Positions 17,896 to 25,354 of a DNA stretch of 64,000 nucleotides are shown here, in pieces (positions within the stretch are counted from its first letter, which is position 1; every line of letters starts with the position of its first letter). The DNA is from Hymenobacter frigidus (GTDB lineage: Bacteria > Bacteroidota > Bacteroidia > Cytophagales > Hymenobacteraceae): positions 62,001-126,000 of the forward strand of contig NZ_BMGY01000004.1 in NCBI RefSeq assembly GCF_014640435.1, in the 5' to 3' direction. The notes below the pieces were generated by a model. That model did no database searches. It was not told where the DNA came from and worked only from the letters and a program-made list of their open reading frames with translations. A program made the position numbers and the translations under genes.

Positions 17896-19185
17896 ATGAC
17901 CATTACTTACGAGCGGCGGGCTGACCGTCCCGATGCGGAAGGCCGCGCCATGGTGCGCCTGATTGCCACCTTTGACAACAAACGGCTGCGCCTGGCCACC
18001 GGGGAGCAGTGTTTGGTGGCCGACTGGAATAAAAAAAGCGGGTGGTTCCGGAAATCTTTTGCCGACCTGGACAATGCGACGGTACGGCTCAACGCGTTGC
18101 GTGGGCGGGTCGAAAACGGGTACAGCGGCCTGCGCACGAAGCACGGGACCGTTACGGCCGGGCAGCTGCGGGCGGCGCTCACGGTGGCCGCTGCGCCGAC
18201 TGCTGGGTTAGTGGTATTGTTCGGGGAGTACGTGGCGACCATGCCGGCGCTGGGGTTTGCGGCCAGCACGGTGCGGGCGTACGCCTCGGTGCGCAATTCG
18301 CTGGAAGAATGGGTAGGGGGCCGCTCCGGGGTGCTGACGCTGGCCGATTTCGACATGGCGGCGTACGAGGACCTGCTGGGGTGGCTGCGGGCCGTGCGGG
18401 GCCTGGCCGACAACTCGGTGGCGGGGTTTGTGAAGCGGGTGAAGCCGTTCCTGGAATGGGCGCGGGAAAGCCGGGGGTTGGCGCTGGCGGTGGACCCTGC
18501 CAAGCTGCGGGTGCAATGGGAAGACGTGGAGAAGGTGTGGCTGTCGGCGGATGAGCTGGCGGCGGTGGCGGCGGCCCTGTTGCCGGCGGGCCTGACGCGG
18601 GTGCGGGATGCGTTCGTGTTCTGCTGCTACACCGGGTTGCGCTACTCGGACCTGCACGACCTGCACGCGGGCAACGTGCAGGAGTGGGACGGGGGCAAGG
18701 TGCTGCGGCTGACCCAGACCAAGACGCGCACCGGCGTGAGCGTTTACCTGACCCCGCCGGCGCTGGCGCTGCTGGCCAAGTACGACGGCACGCGGGTGCG
18801 GCTGCTGCCGGTGATGGCCAACCAGGTGATGAACCGGGCGCTGAAACGCATTGCGCGGCTGGCGGGCGTTACGTCGGCGGTGGAGGTAGTTGAGAAGGCG
18901 GCGGGGCAAATACTGAAGCGGCCGGTGCCGAAATGGGAGCTGGTGACGATGCACACGGCCCGCCACACGTTTGCGACCCAGAGCCTGATGCGGGGCATGC
19001 CGGTGGAGGTGCTACAGAAGGTGCTGGGGCATGCCAACATCAAAACCACGCTCATCTACGCGAAAGTGGTCGAGGATTTCCAGCACCAGACCATGCGGCG
19101 GGTATGGGAAGGTCAGAGTGGGGCCACGGACAACGCCGGGGCGCGGTCGAGCCAGATTTGTGCGGTGGAGCCGTTGGTGGCCTGA
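17896..19185 (+). CDS. int: Tyrosine recombinase / integrase
   Basis: 429 residues from ATG 17896 (MTITYERRADRPD); a TTG at 17797 would add an unlikely extension. Layout: N-terminal arm-DNA-binding domain (about 1-100), SAM-like core-binding domain (about 115-210), catalytic domain to the end. Catalytic residues: Arg in CYTGLRYSDL, His-x-x-Arg in HTARHTFATQ, His in LGHANIKTTLIYAKV with the nucleophile Tyr in the same segment. Adjacent to tRNA-Arg, whose end is duplicated at the far boundary, so it almost certainly drives integration and excision of this element. Related to Bacteroidota phage and mobilisable-element integrases. Confidence 0.92.
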   Translation: MTITYERRADRPDAEGRAMVRLIATFDNKRLRLATGEQCLVADWNKKSGWFRKSFADLDNATVRLNALRGRVENGYSGLRTKHGTVTAGQLRAALTVAAAPTAGLVVLFGEYVATMPALGFAASTVRAYASVRNSLEEWVGGRSGVLTLADFDMAAYEDLLGWLRAVRGLADNSVAGFVKRVKPFLEWARESRGLALAVDPAKLRVQWEDVEKVWLSADELAAVAAALLPAGLTRVRDAFVFCCYTGLRYSDLHDLHAGNVQEWDGGKVLRLTQTKTRTGVSVYLTPPALALLAKYDGTRVRLLPVMANQVMNRALKRIARLAGVTSAVEVVEKAAGQILKRPVPKWELVTMHTARHTFATQSLMRGMPVEVLQKVLGHANIKTTLIYAKVVEDFQHQTMRRVWEGQSGATDNAGARSSQICAVEPLVA

Positions 19186-19553
19186 ACGTAGCCCTGCACC
19201 AGCACCGTGCGGCCGGCTAGATGGGCGGGTTGGTGGCCCAGGTAGCGCGTGAAGTTGGGGAGTAGGTTGGCGCGCACAGCTACTTCCAGCGGGCAGCCGC
19301 GGCCGGGCTTGTCGAGGCTGAGGAAGGTATAGCCTGCGCTGGTTTCGCGGATGGTGGCCACGGTGGCGCGGACGTGGACGTACTGGCCGGGGCACTTGGC
19401 GGCCTGGGCGGCCGTCAGCTCGGGTGGTGTCGTCGAGGAACTCAGAGCGGCGGCGGCTACTGCCAGCAGTATCAGGCGGGGTACCCGGTGCCCGATTGGT
19501 GCGGTGGCTTGGCCACCGGTACGGCTGCCATGCTTCGTCCATGCTTCGTCCAT
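19113..19553 (-). CDS. Secreted OB-fold-like hypothetical protein, repeat-borne start
   Basis: 146 residues. After the start (MDEAWTKHGSRTGG) a hydrophobic segment LILLAVAAAAL (about 28-38) acts as signal or anchor. The mature part (CPGQYVHVRATVATIRE... GYTFLSLDK... GRTVLVQGYV...IWLDRAPAL) reads like an OB-fold of the type found in small secreted nucleic-acid-binding proteins. The ATG lies within 11-bp tandem repeats (19529-19580), each with an ATG in a different frame, so repeat number decides whether translation enters this frame. The 3' end overlaps the end of int by 73 bp on the opposite strand. Confidence 0.6.
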   Translation of the reverse strand: MDEAWTKHGSRTGGQATAPIGHRVPRLILLAVAAAALSSSTTPPELTAAQAAKCPGQYVHVRATVATIRETSAGYTFLSLDKPGRGCPLEVAVRANLLPNFTRYLGHQPAHLAGRTVLVQGYVQATNGSTAQIWLDRAPALSVAPL

Positions 19554-19580
19554 GCTTCGTCCATGCTTCGTCCATGCTTT
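19529..19580 (-). repeat. 11-bp tandem repeat with start codons
   Basis: The unit atggacgaagc (minus strand) is repeated almost five times; its ATGs begin at 19531, 19542, 19553, 19564 and 19575. As 11 is not a multiple of three, successive ATGs fall in different frames and only 19553 opens the OB-fold frame. Confidence 0.85.
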
Positions 19581-19589
19581 CGTTATGCT

Positions 19590-19784
19590 CTAGCTGCGAT
19601 TGAGAGCGCGGGCTACTTCGGCTTCGGGCAAGTGGGTGTACTGGCAGAACTCGGCGATGGAAACGTAGGCGCGGGCGGGCTTGGCGTAGTGGGCACGGAT
19701 GCGCTGCAGCAGGGCCCTGGCCGTGCTGTATTTGGTGCCGGTGACGGCGGCGGCTTCTTTGGGGTAGATGCAAACCTGCTGCAT
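19590..19784 (-). CDS. Small Bacteroidota HTH-like protein
   Basis: 64 residues from ATG 19784 (MQQVCIYPKEAAAVTGTKYS). The pattern KEAAAVTG-STARALLQRIR...F-QYTHL is a small conserved family I know from Bacteroidota mobile and chromosomal regions; it looks like two short helical DNA-binding segments. It is divergent from the SNase gene and upstream of the OB-fold gene. Function unknown. Confidence 0.6.
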   Translation of the reverse strand: MQQVCIYPKEAAAVTGTKYSTARALLQRIRAHYAKPARAYVSIAEFCQYTHLPEAEVARALNRS

Positions 19785-19854
19785 AATGGGCTGGCAATGC
19801 GTAAAACGGACATGCGAAGATACAACGCTTAAGGACCAGCCGTAGGTTCGTGAC

Positions 19855-20460
19855 ATGTTCTACTTCGCTACATTTTTTCGGGTCGCTTATGCGCTGGCTG
19901 TAGGTTCCTGGCTGACGGGTTGTGCCGGATTGCGGAGTGACGAGCTGCCGGTGTCCTCGTTTACGGCTCGTGCGGCGGCCGCTGCGGAAGCGGCCCGGGT
20001 GGTGCGGGTGATTGATGTCAATACGTACATCATGCTGAGCGGTGGGTCGACGTATCGGCTGCGGCTGCTGGGCGTGGACGCTCCGGAGCCGGACCAGGCG
20101 TTTGGACCGCAAGCGGCGGATTCGGTGGCTAAGCTGCTGCCGGTGGGCCGGGTGGTGCTGGTGGCCAAGGCCGGGCACGACCTGTACGGCCGGACGCTGG
20201 GGGCGGTGCTGCTGCCGACATCGACGGTGGCAGCTGCGGGGTGGCCGGTGCCGTTGGATTCGCTGCTGGTAGTGCGGGGGTGGGCGTGGGCCTACGACCC
20301 CGACCGGCGGGTGGCAGGGCGGGCGGCCCAGCAAGCGCAGGCTGCCCAGTGGGGCCGGGGCCTGTGGAAATGCGGGGACAGCCAAGCGGTTTCGCCGAAG
20401 TTGTGGCGGTCGTTTGATGCACGAAATAAGCGGCGTTACCGGGGCAGCTGCACCTGGTAA
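19855..20460 (+). CDS. Thermonuclease (SNase)-family lipoprotein
   Basis: 201 residues. The N-terminus has a lipobox (SWLTGCAGL), suggesting a lipoprotein. The SNase domain (about 48-175) shows VVRVIDVNTYIML, RLRLLGVDAPEPDQ (Arg and Asp of the Ca-binding/catalytic site), DLYGRTLGAV (second catalytic Arg) and RGWAWAY. The usual first Asp-Gly-Asp motif is VIDVNTY, i.e. D-x-x-T retained. Predicted to cut DNA or RNA in the periplasm or at the cell surface. Carried near the integrase end of the element. Confidence 0.82.
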   Translation: MFYFATFFRVAYALAVGSWLTGCAGLRSDELPVSSFTARAAAAAEAARVVRVIDVNTYIMLSGGSTYRLRLLGVDAPEPDQAFGPQAADSVAKLLPVGRVVLVAKAGHDLYGRTLGAVLLPTSTVAAAGWPVPLDSLLVVRGWAWAYDPDRRVAGRAAQQAQAAQWGRGLWKCGDSQAVSPKLWRSFDARNKRRYRGSCTW

Positions 20461-20519
20461 CAAGGCCGGCTAATGCAAGTCAGCACGGTTTATTATTCAC
20501 TCCTCACCCCGATAACGTC

Positions 20520-21266
20520 ATGGCACGTCAGACAGGTATTATTGGCATTCAGGGCACCGTGGGTGGCCTGGTGTTCAGCAAAAACGGCAACATCTCGCAG
20601 AAGCCGGCAAGTAACAAGGCCGCCTTTGCCAGTGCCCCGAGCCGGGCGCGAACGCGGGAAAACGCGGCTGAGTTTGGGTTGGCCGCCAACTACAGTAAGT
20701 TGCTCCGCGACTCGCTGCGGGTGGCCATTGCGGCCGCCAGCGACAGCCGGGTAACGTCGCGGCTCACGGCGAAGATGCGCGAAGTCATCGGCCTCGATGA
20801 CACGAACGACCGGGGGCAGCGCGTGTTTGACGCAACCAACTCGGCCCCGCTGCTCGGCTTCAACTTCAACGCGGGGGCCGGCATCGGCCAGACCATGTAC
20901 TTCCCCTACGAGGTGACGGGGGCCGGTGCGGACGTGACGATGAGCATTCCGGCGCTGAACCCAGCTTCGGACATTGCGGCTCCGCAGGGTACGACGCACT
21001 TTGAAGTGGTATTCGCCGCTTCGTCGCTGGACATGGAGATGCTGACCTACACGAATGCTGTAGTGGCCGCGCCGCTGGGCATCCTGGCGGTGAACAGTCT
21101 GGCCTTGGTAAACCAGACGGTTGTTGCCTCTTTCCCGGCGGCTCCTGCCGCAGCCAACCTGGTGGTGGGCGTGGTGGGCATCAACTTCTACCAGCAGGTG
21201 AACGGCAAGTTTTACCCGCTCAACAATAACAGCACGAACCCGCTGGCGATTGAGTACGTGGCCTAA
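20520..21266 (+). CDS. Conserved Bacteroidota hypothetical protein
   Basis: 248 residues. The start MARQTGIIGIQGTVGGLVF-SKNG followed by TRENAAEFG, KLLRDSLR and SRVTSRLTAKM is a family widespread in Bacteroidota genomes, without known function. The C-terminal half is beta-rich (MTYTNAVV-type strands, AVNSLALVNQ). A hairpin terminator follows 30 bp later. It has no recognisable capsid or tail motif, though its place in a phage-like element leaves a structural role open. Confidence 0.7.
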   Translation: MARQTGIIGIQGTVGGLVFSKNGNISQKPASNKAAFASAPSRARTRENAAEFGLAANYSKLLRDSLRVAIAAASDSRVTSRLTAKMREVIGLDDTNDRGQRVFDATNSAPLLGFNFNAGAGIGQTMYFPYEVTGAGADVTMSIPALNPASDIAAPQGTTHFEVVFAASSLDMEMLTYTNAVVAAPLGILAVNSLALVNQTVVASFPAAPAAANLVVGVVGINFYQQVNGKFYPLNNNSTNPLAIEYVA

Positions 21267-21293
21267 GCCACGGATGCATTGGTATTGAACGGT

Positions 21294-21318
21294 CGGCCAG
21301 CAACGGCTGGCCGTTTTT
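21294..21318 (+). terminator. Terminator
   Basis: cggccag (21294-21300) pairs with ctggccg (21307-21313), followed by tttttct. Lies after the 248-residue gene and before the next coding region. Confidence 0.75.
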
Positions 21319-21343
21319 CTTTCACCTTCTAACGCTTAGTTCA

Positions 21344-21811
21344 ATGGCACTAACGGCCTATCAAATCCAATTTAAGCGGCGCATGAAGCGCGCTATCAGG
21401 CTCCGCGCCAAGGCTGACCAGAAGGCCCGGCGCTACACGCAACTCTTAGCCGATGCCATCGGCGCGGCCGAGGACGCGGCCATGCAGATGAACGAGTTGA
21501 ACCGGCTCTACAACGTGGACGTGAGCACCTACACGCTGCTCACGCAGGCGCTGCACGCCAACAGCGGGCAGGAAGTGCTGGTGGACCATCTGGCGCAAAG
21601 CACGCCCGGCGAGGAGCTGGTTATCTTCAACCAAGTGCCGGACGGCAACGGCGGGCAGCCTCTGCCCAACAACCCGTTGTTTGGGGAATTGGTGACGGGT
21701 ACGCCGGTGCTGGTGCCGGCACTGGCGCTCAGGGTAGCGGAGCCGCGTGCTGAAGCCTCGGCACTCGTGGCCGAAGCATCTGCGCCGCAGTGGGATGCGG
21801 CGCAAGACTAA
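21344..21811 (+). CDS. Hypothetical protein, basic coiled N-terminus
   Basis: 155 residues. The first 50 are strongly basic and helical (FKRRMKRAIRLRAKADQKARR), the middle (residues 60-110) is polar, and the C-terminus is Ala/Glu/Pro-rich. No family recognised. It sits between two terminators, so it is probably its own transcription unit. Confidence 0.6.
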   Translation: MALTAYQIQFKRRMKRAIRLRAKADQKARRYTQLLADAIGAAEDAAMQMNELNRLYNVDVSTYTLLTQALHANSGQEVLVDHLAQSTPGEELVIFNQVPDGNGGQPLPNNPLFGELVTGTPVLVPALALRVAEPRAEASALVAEASAPQWDAAQD

Positions 21812-21829
21812 GCATTGCCTGGAGCAATC

Positions 21830-21877
21830 AAAATGTAAAAGGCCGGCCCCATCGTTGGGGCCGGCCTTTTACATTTT
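21830..21877. terminator. Bidirectional terminator
   Basis: aaaatgtaaaaggccggccc (21830-21849) pairs with gggccggccttttacatttt (21858-21877). It separates the plus-strand gene at 21.3-21.8 kb from the minus-strand DUF1508 gene. Confidence 0.82.
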
Positions 21878-21982
21878 GCTACCCTCGCCTGGATGATGGG
21901 TTCGGTCATTTCGCAGGCACCATCTGCACAATCGACAGAGCACATACTTACTACAAACGGGGCCCCTGGTCAGGCTTTGAAG

Positions 21983-22306
21983 CTATTGGGCCAGGTCATC
22001 TACGCGGGCTTCGGGGGCTTCGCGCAGCACGACCTGGATGCCGTGGTCGCGGGCCTGGGCGGTGGTGTATTTTTCGCTGCGGCCGATGATTTCGCCGTTG
22101 GCGGCCACATGGTTGAAACCGTACTGGCCGGATTCAAAAAATGATTGAAAGCGCTGGGGCTGGCAGTTGGCTTTGACCGACTGGATGCCGTTTTCACAGC
22201 TGACTTTGGCCGTGTAGCCTTCGCCGGATTGCACGATTTCGCCGTTGTCGGCGCGCAGGTGGTACCAGTACTGGCCGCTGCTCTGGAAGATTTGGAAGGT
22301 TGCCAT
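21983..22306 (-). CDS. DUF1508 (YegP-like) protein
   Basis: 107 residues from ATG 22306 (MATFQIFQSSGQYWYHLRAD). Two tandem DUF1508 repeats are visible: FQIFQSSGQYWYHLRADNGE...GYTAKVSCENGIQSVK and SFFESGQYGFNHVAANGEII...KYTTAQARDHGIQVV. The family forms compact beta domains; its role is unknown. The second copy has GFNHV where the first has WYHLR, a divergence between repeats. Confidence 0.82.
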   Translation of the reverse strand: MATFQIFQSSGQYWYHLRADNGEIVQSGEGYTAKVSCENGIQSVKANCQPQRFQSFFESGQYGFNHVAANGEIIGRSEKYTTAQARDHGIQVVLREAPEARVDDLAQ

Positions 22307-22344
22307 TTGGGAAAAATGAAGGTGGTGCGGTGAATTATGATGCG

Positions 22345-22782
22345 TTAGGCAGCTTGTAACTCTTCCTCGCGGTAGCAGTCCCAATAGCCGTTGTCGAGGT
22401 AGTAGACGTTGATGCGCTGCACCAGGCCGGTGGCGGGGTGGCGTTCCTTGTGCTGGCCGCGCCAGGTGATGGCGGCCGGGGCACTGTGGGCGGGCTGTAC
22501 GCGGTGGCCGATGGCAAAGGCAAAGGTGGCCAGCGGGGCCGGCGGTGGTGTGCTGGGGGCCTCATATTCGGGCTCGGCGGTAGCTGTTGATATGGCGGCA
22601 ACTTCGCAGGCTTGCTCGTGCCAGGCCAAAAGGTCGTGACAGACGGGGCATAGGTCAGCGTCGGTTTCGGCTTCGTAGTCGGGGCTCAGGTCGTCAGAAT
22701 ATGAGTCGGTATCACCGTCTGGCTCGTGAGCTGGCACGGGGTCTAGGGTCACGGTGCGGATGGCGCTTTTAGATACTTTCAT
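22345..22782 (-). CDS. Hypothetical protein
   Basis: 145 residues from ATG 22782 (MKVSKSAIRTVTLDPV). The N-terminal half is acidic (DGDTDSYSDDLSPDYEAETD), a CPVCH motif at about residue 50 suggests a half zinc site, and the C-terminal part ends with INVYYLDNGYWDCYREEEL. No family recognised. It lies upstream of the DUF1508 gene in the same direction. Confidence 0.55.
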   Translation of the reverse strand: MKVSKSAIRTVTLDPVPAHEPDGDTDSYSDDLSPDYEAETDADLCPVCHDLLAWHEQACEVAAISTATAEPEYEAPSTPPPAPLATFAFAIGHRVQPAHSAPAAITWRGQHKERHPATGLVQRINVYYLDNGYWDCYREEELQAA

Positions 22783-23035
22783 AAGAATAGGCAAGGCGTA
22801 GCAAGCAAAAAACACTGCTAATCTAGCTAGTGACCTTTGCGAAAACAAACCCGACCCTCCCACTTATTACATTTTGCATCAACTACAATACAGCTATATT
22901 ATCAGGATATTACACGGATGGTAGAAAAGTTTTCAGGCTGAGCATCAGTACACAGTACCAATTTTATTAGCGGCAATATAAACTAATGAGATTAGTAGTC
23001 GTTTATTTGGGGATTCCACCTATCGTTACCCCCCT

Positions 23036-23503
23036 ATGCACGACGTACTGCTAATTCCGGTGTTAGAAGCACCGATGGAAGCTTATTTGCCGGTGTTCAG
23101 CTGCCGGGTGCCGGCGGGGTTTCCTTCGCCGGCCACTGATGAGTTGGAAGGGCTTTTTGACCTCAACAGCCTGCTGTTCCGGCACCCGGACGCTACCTAT
23201 CTGGTGCGGGTGAGCGGGGAGAGCATGAGCGGAGCCGAGATTCATGCCGGCGACCTGCTGGCGGTGGATAAGCACCTGGAAGCCGACCATGGGCATATCG
23301 TGGTGGCGGTGGTGGATGGCGACTGCACGGTGAAACGATTGGAGCGTCGGGGCGAAACGTGGTGGTTGGTGCCGGCTAATTCTGCCTTTGAGCCCTACCA
23401 GATTCGGACGGGGGAAGAACTGCACATCTGGGGCGTGGTGACGCATGTGGTGCATGAACTGCTGCCGGGCCGGCTAACGGCGCTGCTGCACAGCCGCGAC
23501 TAG
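23036..23503 (+). CDS. umuD: UmuD-like S24 peptidase
   Basis: 155 residues. Likely self-cleavage at Ala27-Gly28 (CRVPAGFPSPA); nucleophile Ser63 (SGESMSG) and general base Lys100 (CTVKRLE) are in the right positions for LexA/UmuD. The HTH of LexA is absent, so it is the mutagenesis subunit rather than a repressor. The next gene, umuC, begins 2 nt after the stop. Cleaved UmuD' would join UmuC to form a Pol V-like translesion polymerase. Confidence 0.9.
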   Translation: MHDVLLIPVLEAPMEAYLPVFSCRVPAGFPSPATDELEGLFDLNSLLFRHPDATYLVRVSGESMSGAEIHAGDLLAVDKHLEADHGHIVVAVVDGDCTVKRLERRGETWWLVPANSAFEPYQIRTGEELHIWGVVTHVVHELLPGRLTALLHSRD

Positions 23504-23505
23504 CG

Positions 23506-24843
23506 ATGTTCGGGCTGGTGGATTGCAACAACTTCTACGTGAGTTGTGAGCGGGTATTTCAGCCGCGGCTGGAAGGGCGGCCGGTGGTCATTTTGAGCAA
23601 TAATGACGGCTGCATCATTTCGCGCTCGGCCGAGGCGAAGGCGCTGGGGCTGAAAATGGGCGACCCATATTTTCAGGTGAAAGAGCAGCTGCGCCGGGAC
23701 TCGGTGCAGGTGTTCAGCTCGAACTACACGCTGTACGGGGATATGTCGCGGCGCGTGATGCACTATCTGGGGGCGACGGTGCCGGGGGTGGAAATCTATT
23801 CCATTGACGAGGCCTTTCTGGATTTGGGCGGGCTGGAACAGCATTTGACGCCGTACCTGGGCAACCTGACCGACTTAGCGCAACGGCTGCGGGTGGGCGT
23901 GAAGGCGCGCACGGGCATCCCGGTGTGCGTGGGGGTGGCTCCCACCAAGACGCTGGCCAAGCTGGCCAACCGGCTGGCGAAGAAAGATGCCGGGCTGGAC
24001 GGGGTGCTGTACTTGGATTCAGCGCAGCGGCGAACGTGGGCGCTGGGGCAGGTGCCGGTGGGCGACGTGTGGGGTGTGGGGCGGCAGTACGCGCAGAAGC
24101 TGACGGCGGCGGGCATTGACTCGGCGGCGGACCTGTCGCGGGTATCGGAGGCCTGGGCGCGCAAGTTCTTGGGCGGCGTGGTGGGGGCGCGGCTGGTGCG
24201 CGAGCTACAGGGCTACCCCTGCGCGGGGCTGGCCCCAAGTGAGGACGGGACGCTGCGCCGGCAAAGCATCAGCTGCTCGCGCACGTTCGGACGGCCGTTG
24301 CGGGAGCAGTCATCGGTGCTGGGGGCGGTGTCGGCGTTCGTGGCGCGGGCGGCGGAGAAGCTCCGGCGGCAAGGTGACCTGGCCCATGTGTTGACGGTGT
24401 TCGTTAGCAAAAATCGATTCGGGCCGTCGGCCGATGCGGGCGGCGGGCATTCGCGCTCGGCGGTGCTGACGCTGCCGGTGCCCACCAGCGACACGCGGGA
24501 ACTGACGGCGCGGGCCGCGCAGCTGCTGGCCCGGCTCTGGGAGCCGGGGGCGGTATACGTGAAGGCGGGCGTGGTGATGGCCGGGCTGGAAGCGCCCGGC
24601 GGCCAGCAGCTGGGGCTTTTTGGGGAGCCCGCGCCGCTGGCGGCGGGAGCCGCAGTGGAGGGCAGGAGCGCACAGATGATGGCGGCGCTGGATGGGCTTA
24701 ATGCGCGGTTCGGGCGCGGGACGGTGCAGCTGGCGGCGGCGCTGGGACCGAAGGGGGGCGGGCCGGTGCCCTGGCAGGGGCAAGCGGCGTGGCGTACACC
24801 TGCCTACACGACGCGGCTTGAGGACTTGATGATAGTCAAATAA
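23506..24843 (+). CDS. umuC: UmuC-like Y-family DNA polymerase
   Basis: 445 residues, close to the E. coli UmuC length. Palm motif I is LVDCNNFYVSCERVF (metal Asp), motif III is YSIDEAFLDL (catalytic Asp-Glu), the HhH thumb is VWGVGRQYAQKL, and the little finger plus UmuC C-terminal extension follow. It makes translesion synthesis past damaged bases and is error-prone. In an operon with umuD on the integrated element, so it may raise mutation rate when the element is induced. Confidence 0.93.
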   Translation: MFGLVDCNNFYVSCERVFQPRLEGRPVVILSNNDGCIISRSAEAKALGLKMGDPYFQVKEQLRRDSVQVFSSNYTLYGDMSRRVMHYLGATVPGVEIYSIDEAFLDLGGLEQHLTPYLGNLTDLAQRLRVGVKARTGIPVCVGVAPTKTLAKLANRLAKKDAGLDGVLYLDSAQRRTWALGQVPVGDVWGVGRQYAQKLTAAGIDSAADLSRVSEAWARKFLGGVVGARLVRELQGYPCAGLAPSEDGTLRRQSISCSRTFGRPLREQSSVLGAVSAFVARAAEKLRRQGDLAHVLTVFVSKNRFGPSADAGGGHSRSAVLTLPVPTSDTRELTARAAQLLARLWEPGAVYVKAGVVMAGLEAPGGQQLGLFGEPAPLAAGAAVEGRSAQMMAALDGLNARFGRGTVQLAAALGPKGGGPVPWQGQAAWRTPAYTTRLEDLMIVK

Positions 24844-24900
24844 CTTCTTTTCGGTCTGCTGGTGGCTGGCCTTTTTCTTCACCCTTTTTCCTGTATTGGT

Positions 24901-25164
24901 ATGCCACATTTTGTCCCAGACGCAGAATCCATCACCGAGTTTTACGGCGCGTATGAACAGCGTGGGTGCAAGTTTGAAGTAGTGCCAGCGCCCGAAATGG
25001 GTGGCTACGGGCTGCGTATGCAACTCGGGGCAGGGAGTGACGTGTTGCCGATATTTCCACTGCCACAATCGGAGATGGACAGCGTTGAAGCGGCCGAGCG
25101 GTGGCTGGCCCACCTGCGTGACCATGAACTGAGCTTGTTTTTTTCTTTGCGGAAAGCGGGGTAA
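24901..25164 (+). CDS. Small hypothetical protein
   Basis: 87 residues from ATG 24901 (MPHFVPDAESITEFYGAYEQ). Polar, with no signal peptide or membrane segment; the C-terminus is helical (VEAAERWLAHLRDHELSLFF). It starts 57 bp after umuC and may be cotranscribed. No family recognised. Confidence 0.5.
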   Translation: MPHFVPDAESITEFYGAYEQRGCKFEVVPAPEMGGYGLRMQLGAGSDVLPIFPLPQSEMDSVEAAERWLAHLRDHELSLFFSLRKAG

Positions 25165-25354
25165 TCAGGATTTGGGTCAGGAAGTTAAACTATGCTTTAA
25201 GGAGTGGGTAGCTCCACAGCGGCTGAAGCCTCGCCGACCAGTCAGCTTCCTTAATTGGGCGCCGGCCTTTTTATGTTTGGTGGCTTCCCTATGATGAGGT
25301 GACGGTTCCTGTAGTGGCGGCAACTTTACTGAATGCGGGTTCGCTACCTCAGTT

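Noticed and set aside
19529..19580. CRISPR array
   Set aside because: The repeats are contiguous 11-bp units without spacers. No CRISPR array or cas gene was seen anywhere in the window.
19012..20463. 483-residue minus-strand frame
   Set aside because: Spans three better-supported genes (OB-fold, small HTH-like and SNase) in other frames.
20520..21266. Major capsid protein
   Set aside because: Considered because of the phage-like setting, but the N-terminal signature belongs to a family widespread in Bacteroidota chromosomes and no capsid motif is visible.
24310..25125. 271-residue minus-strand open frame opposite umuC
   Set aside because: Antisense of umuC and the small following gene; no motif.
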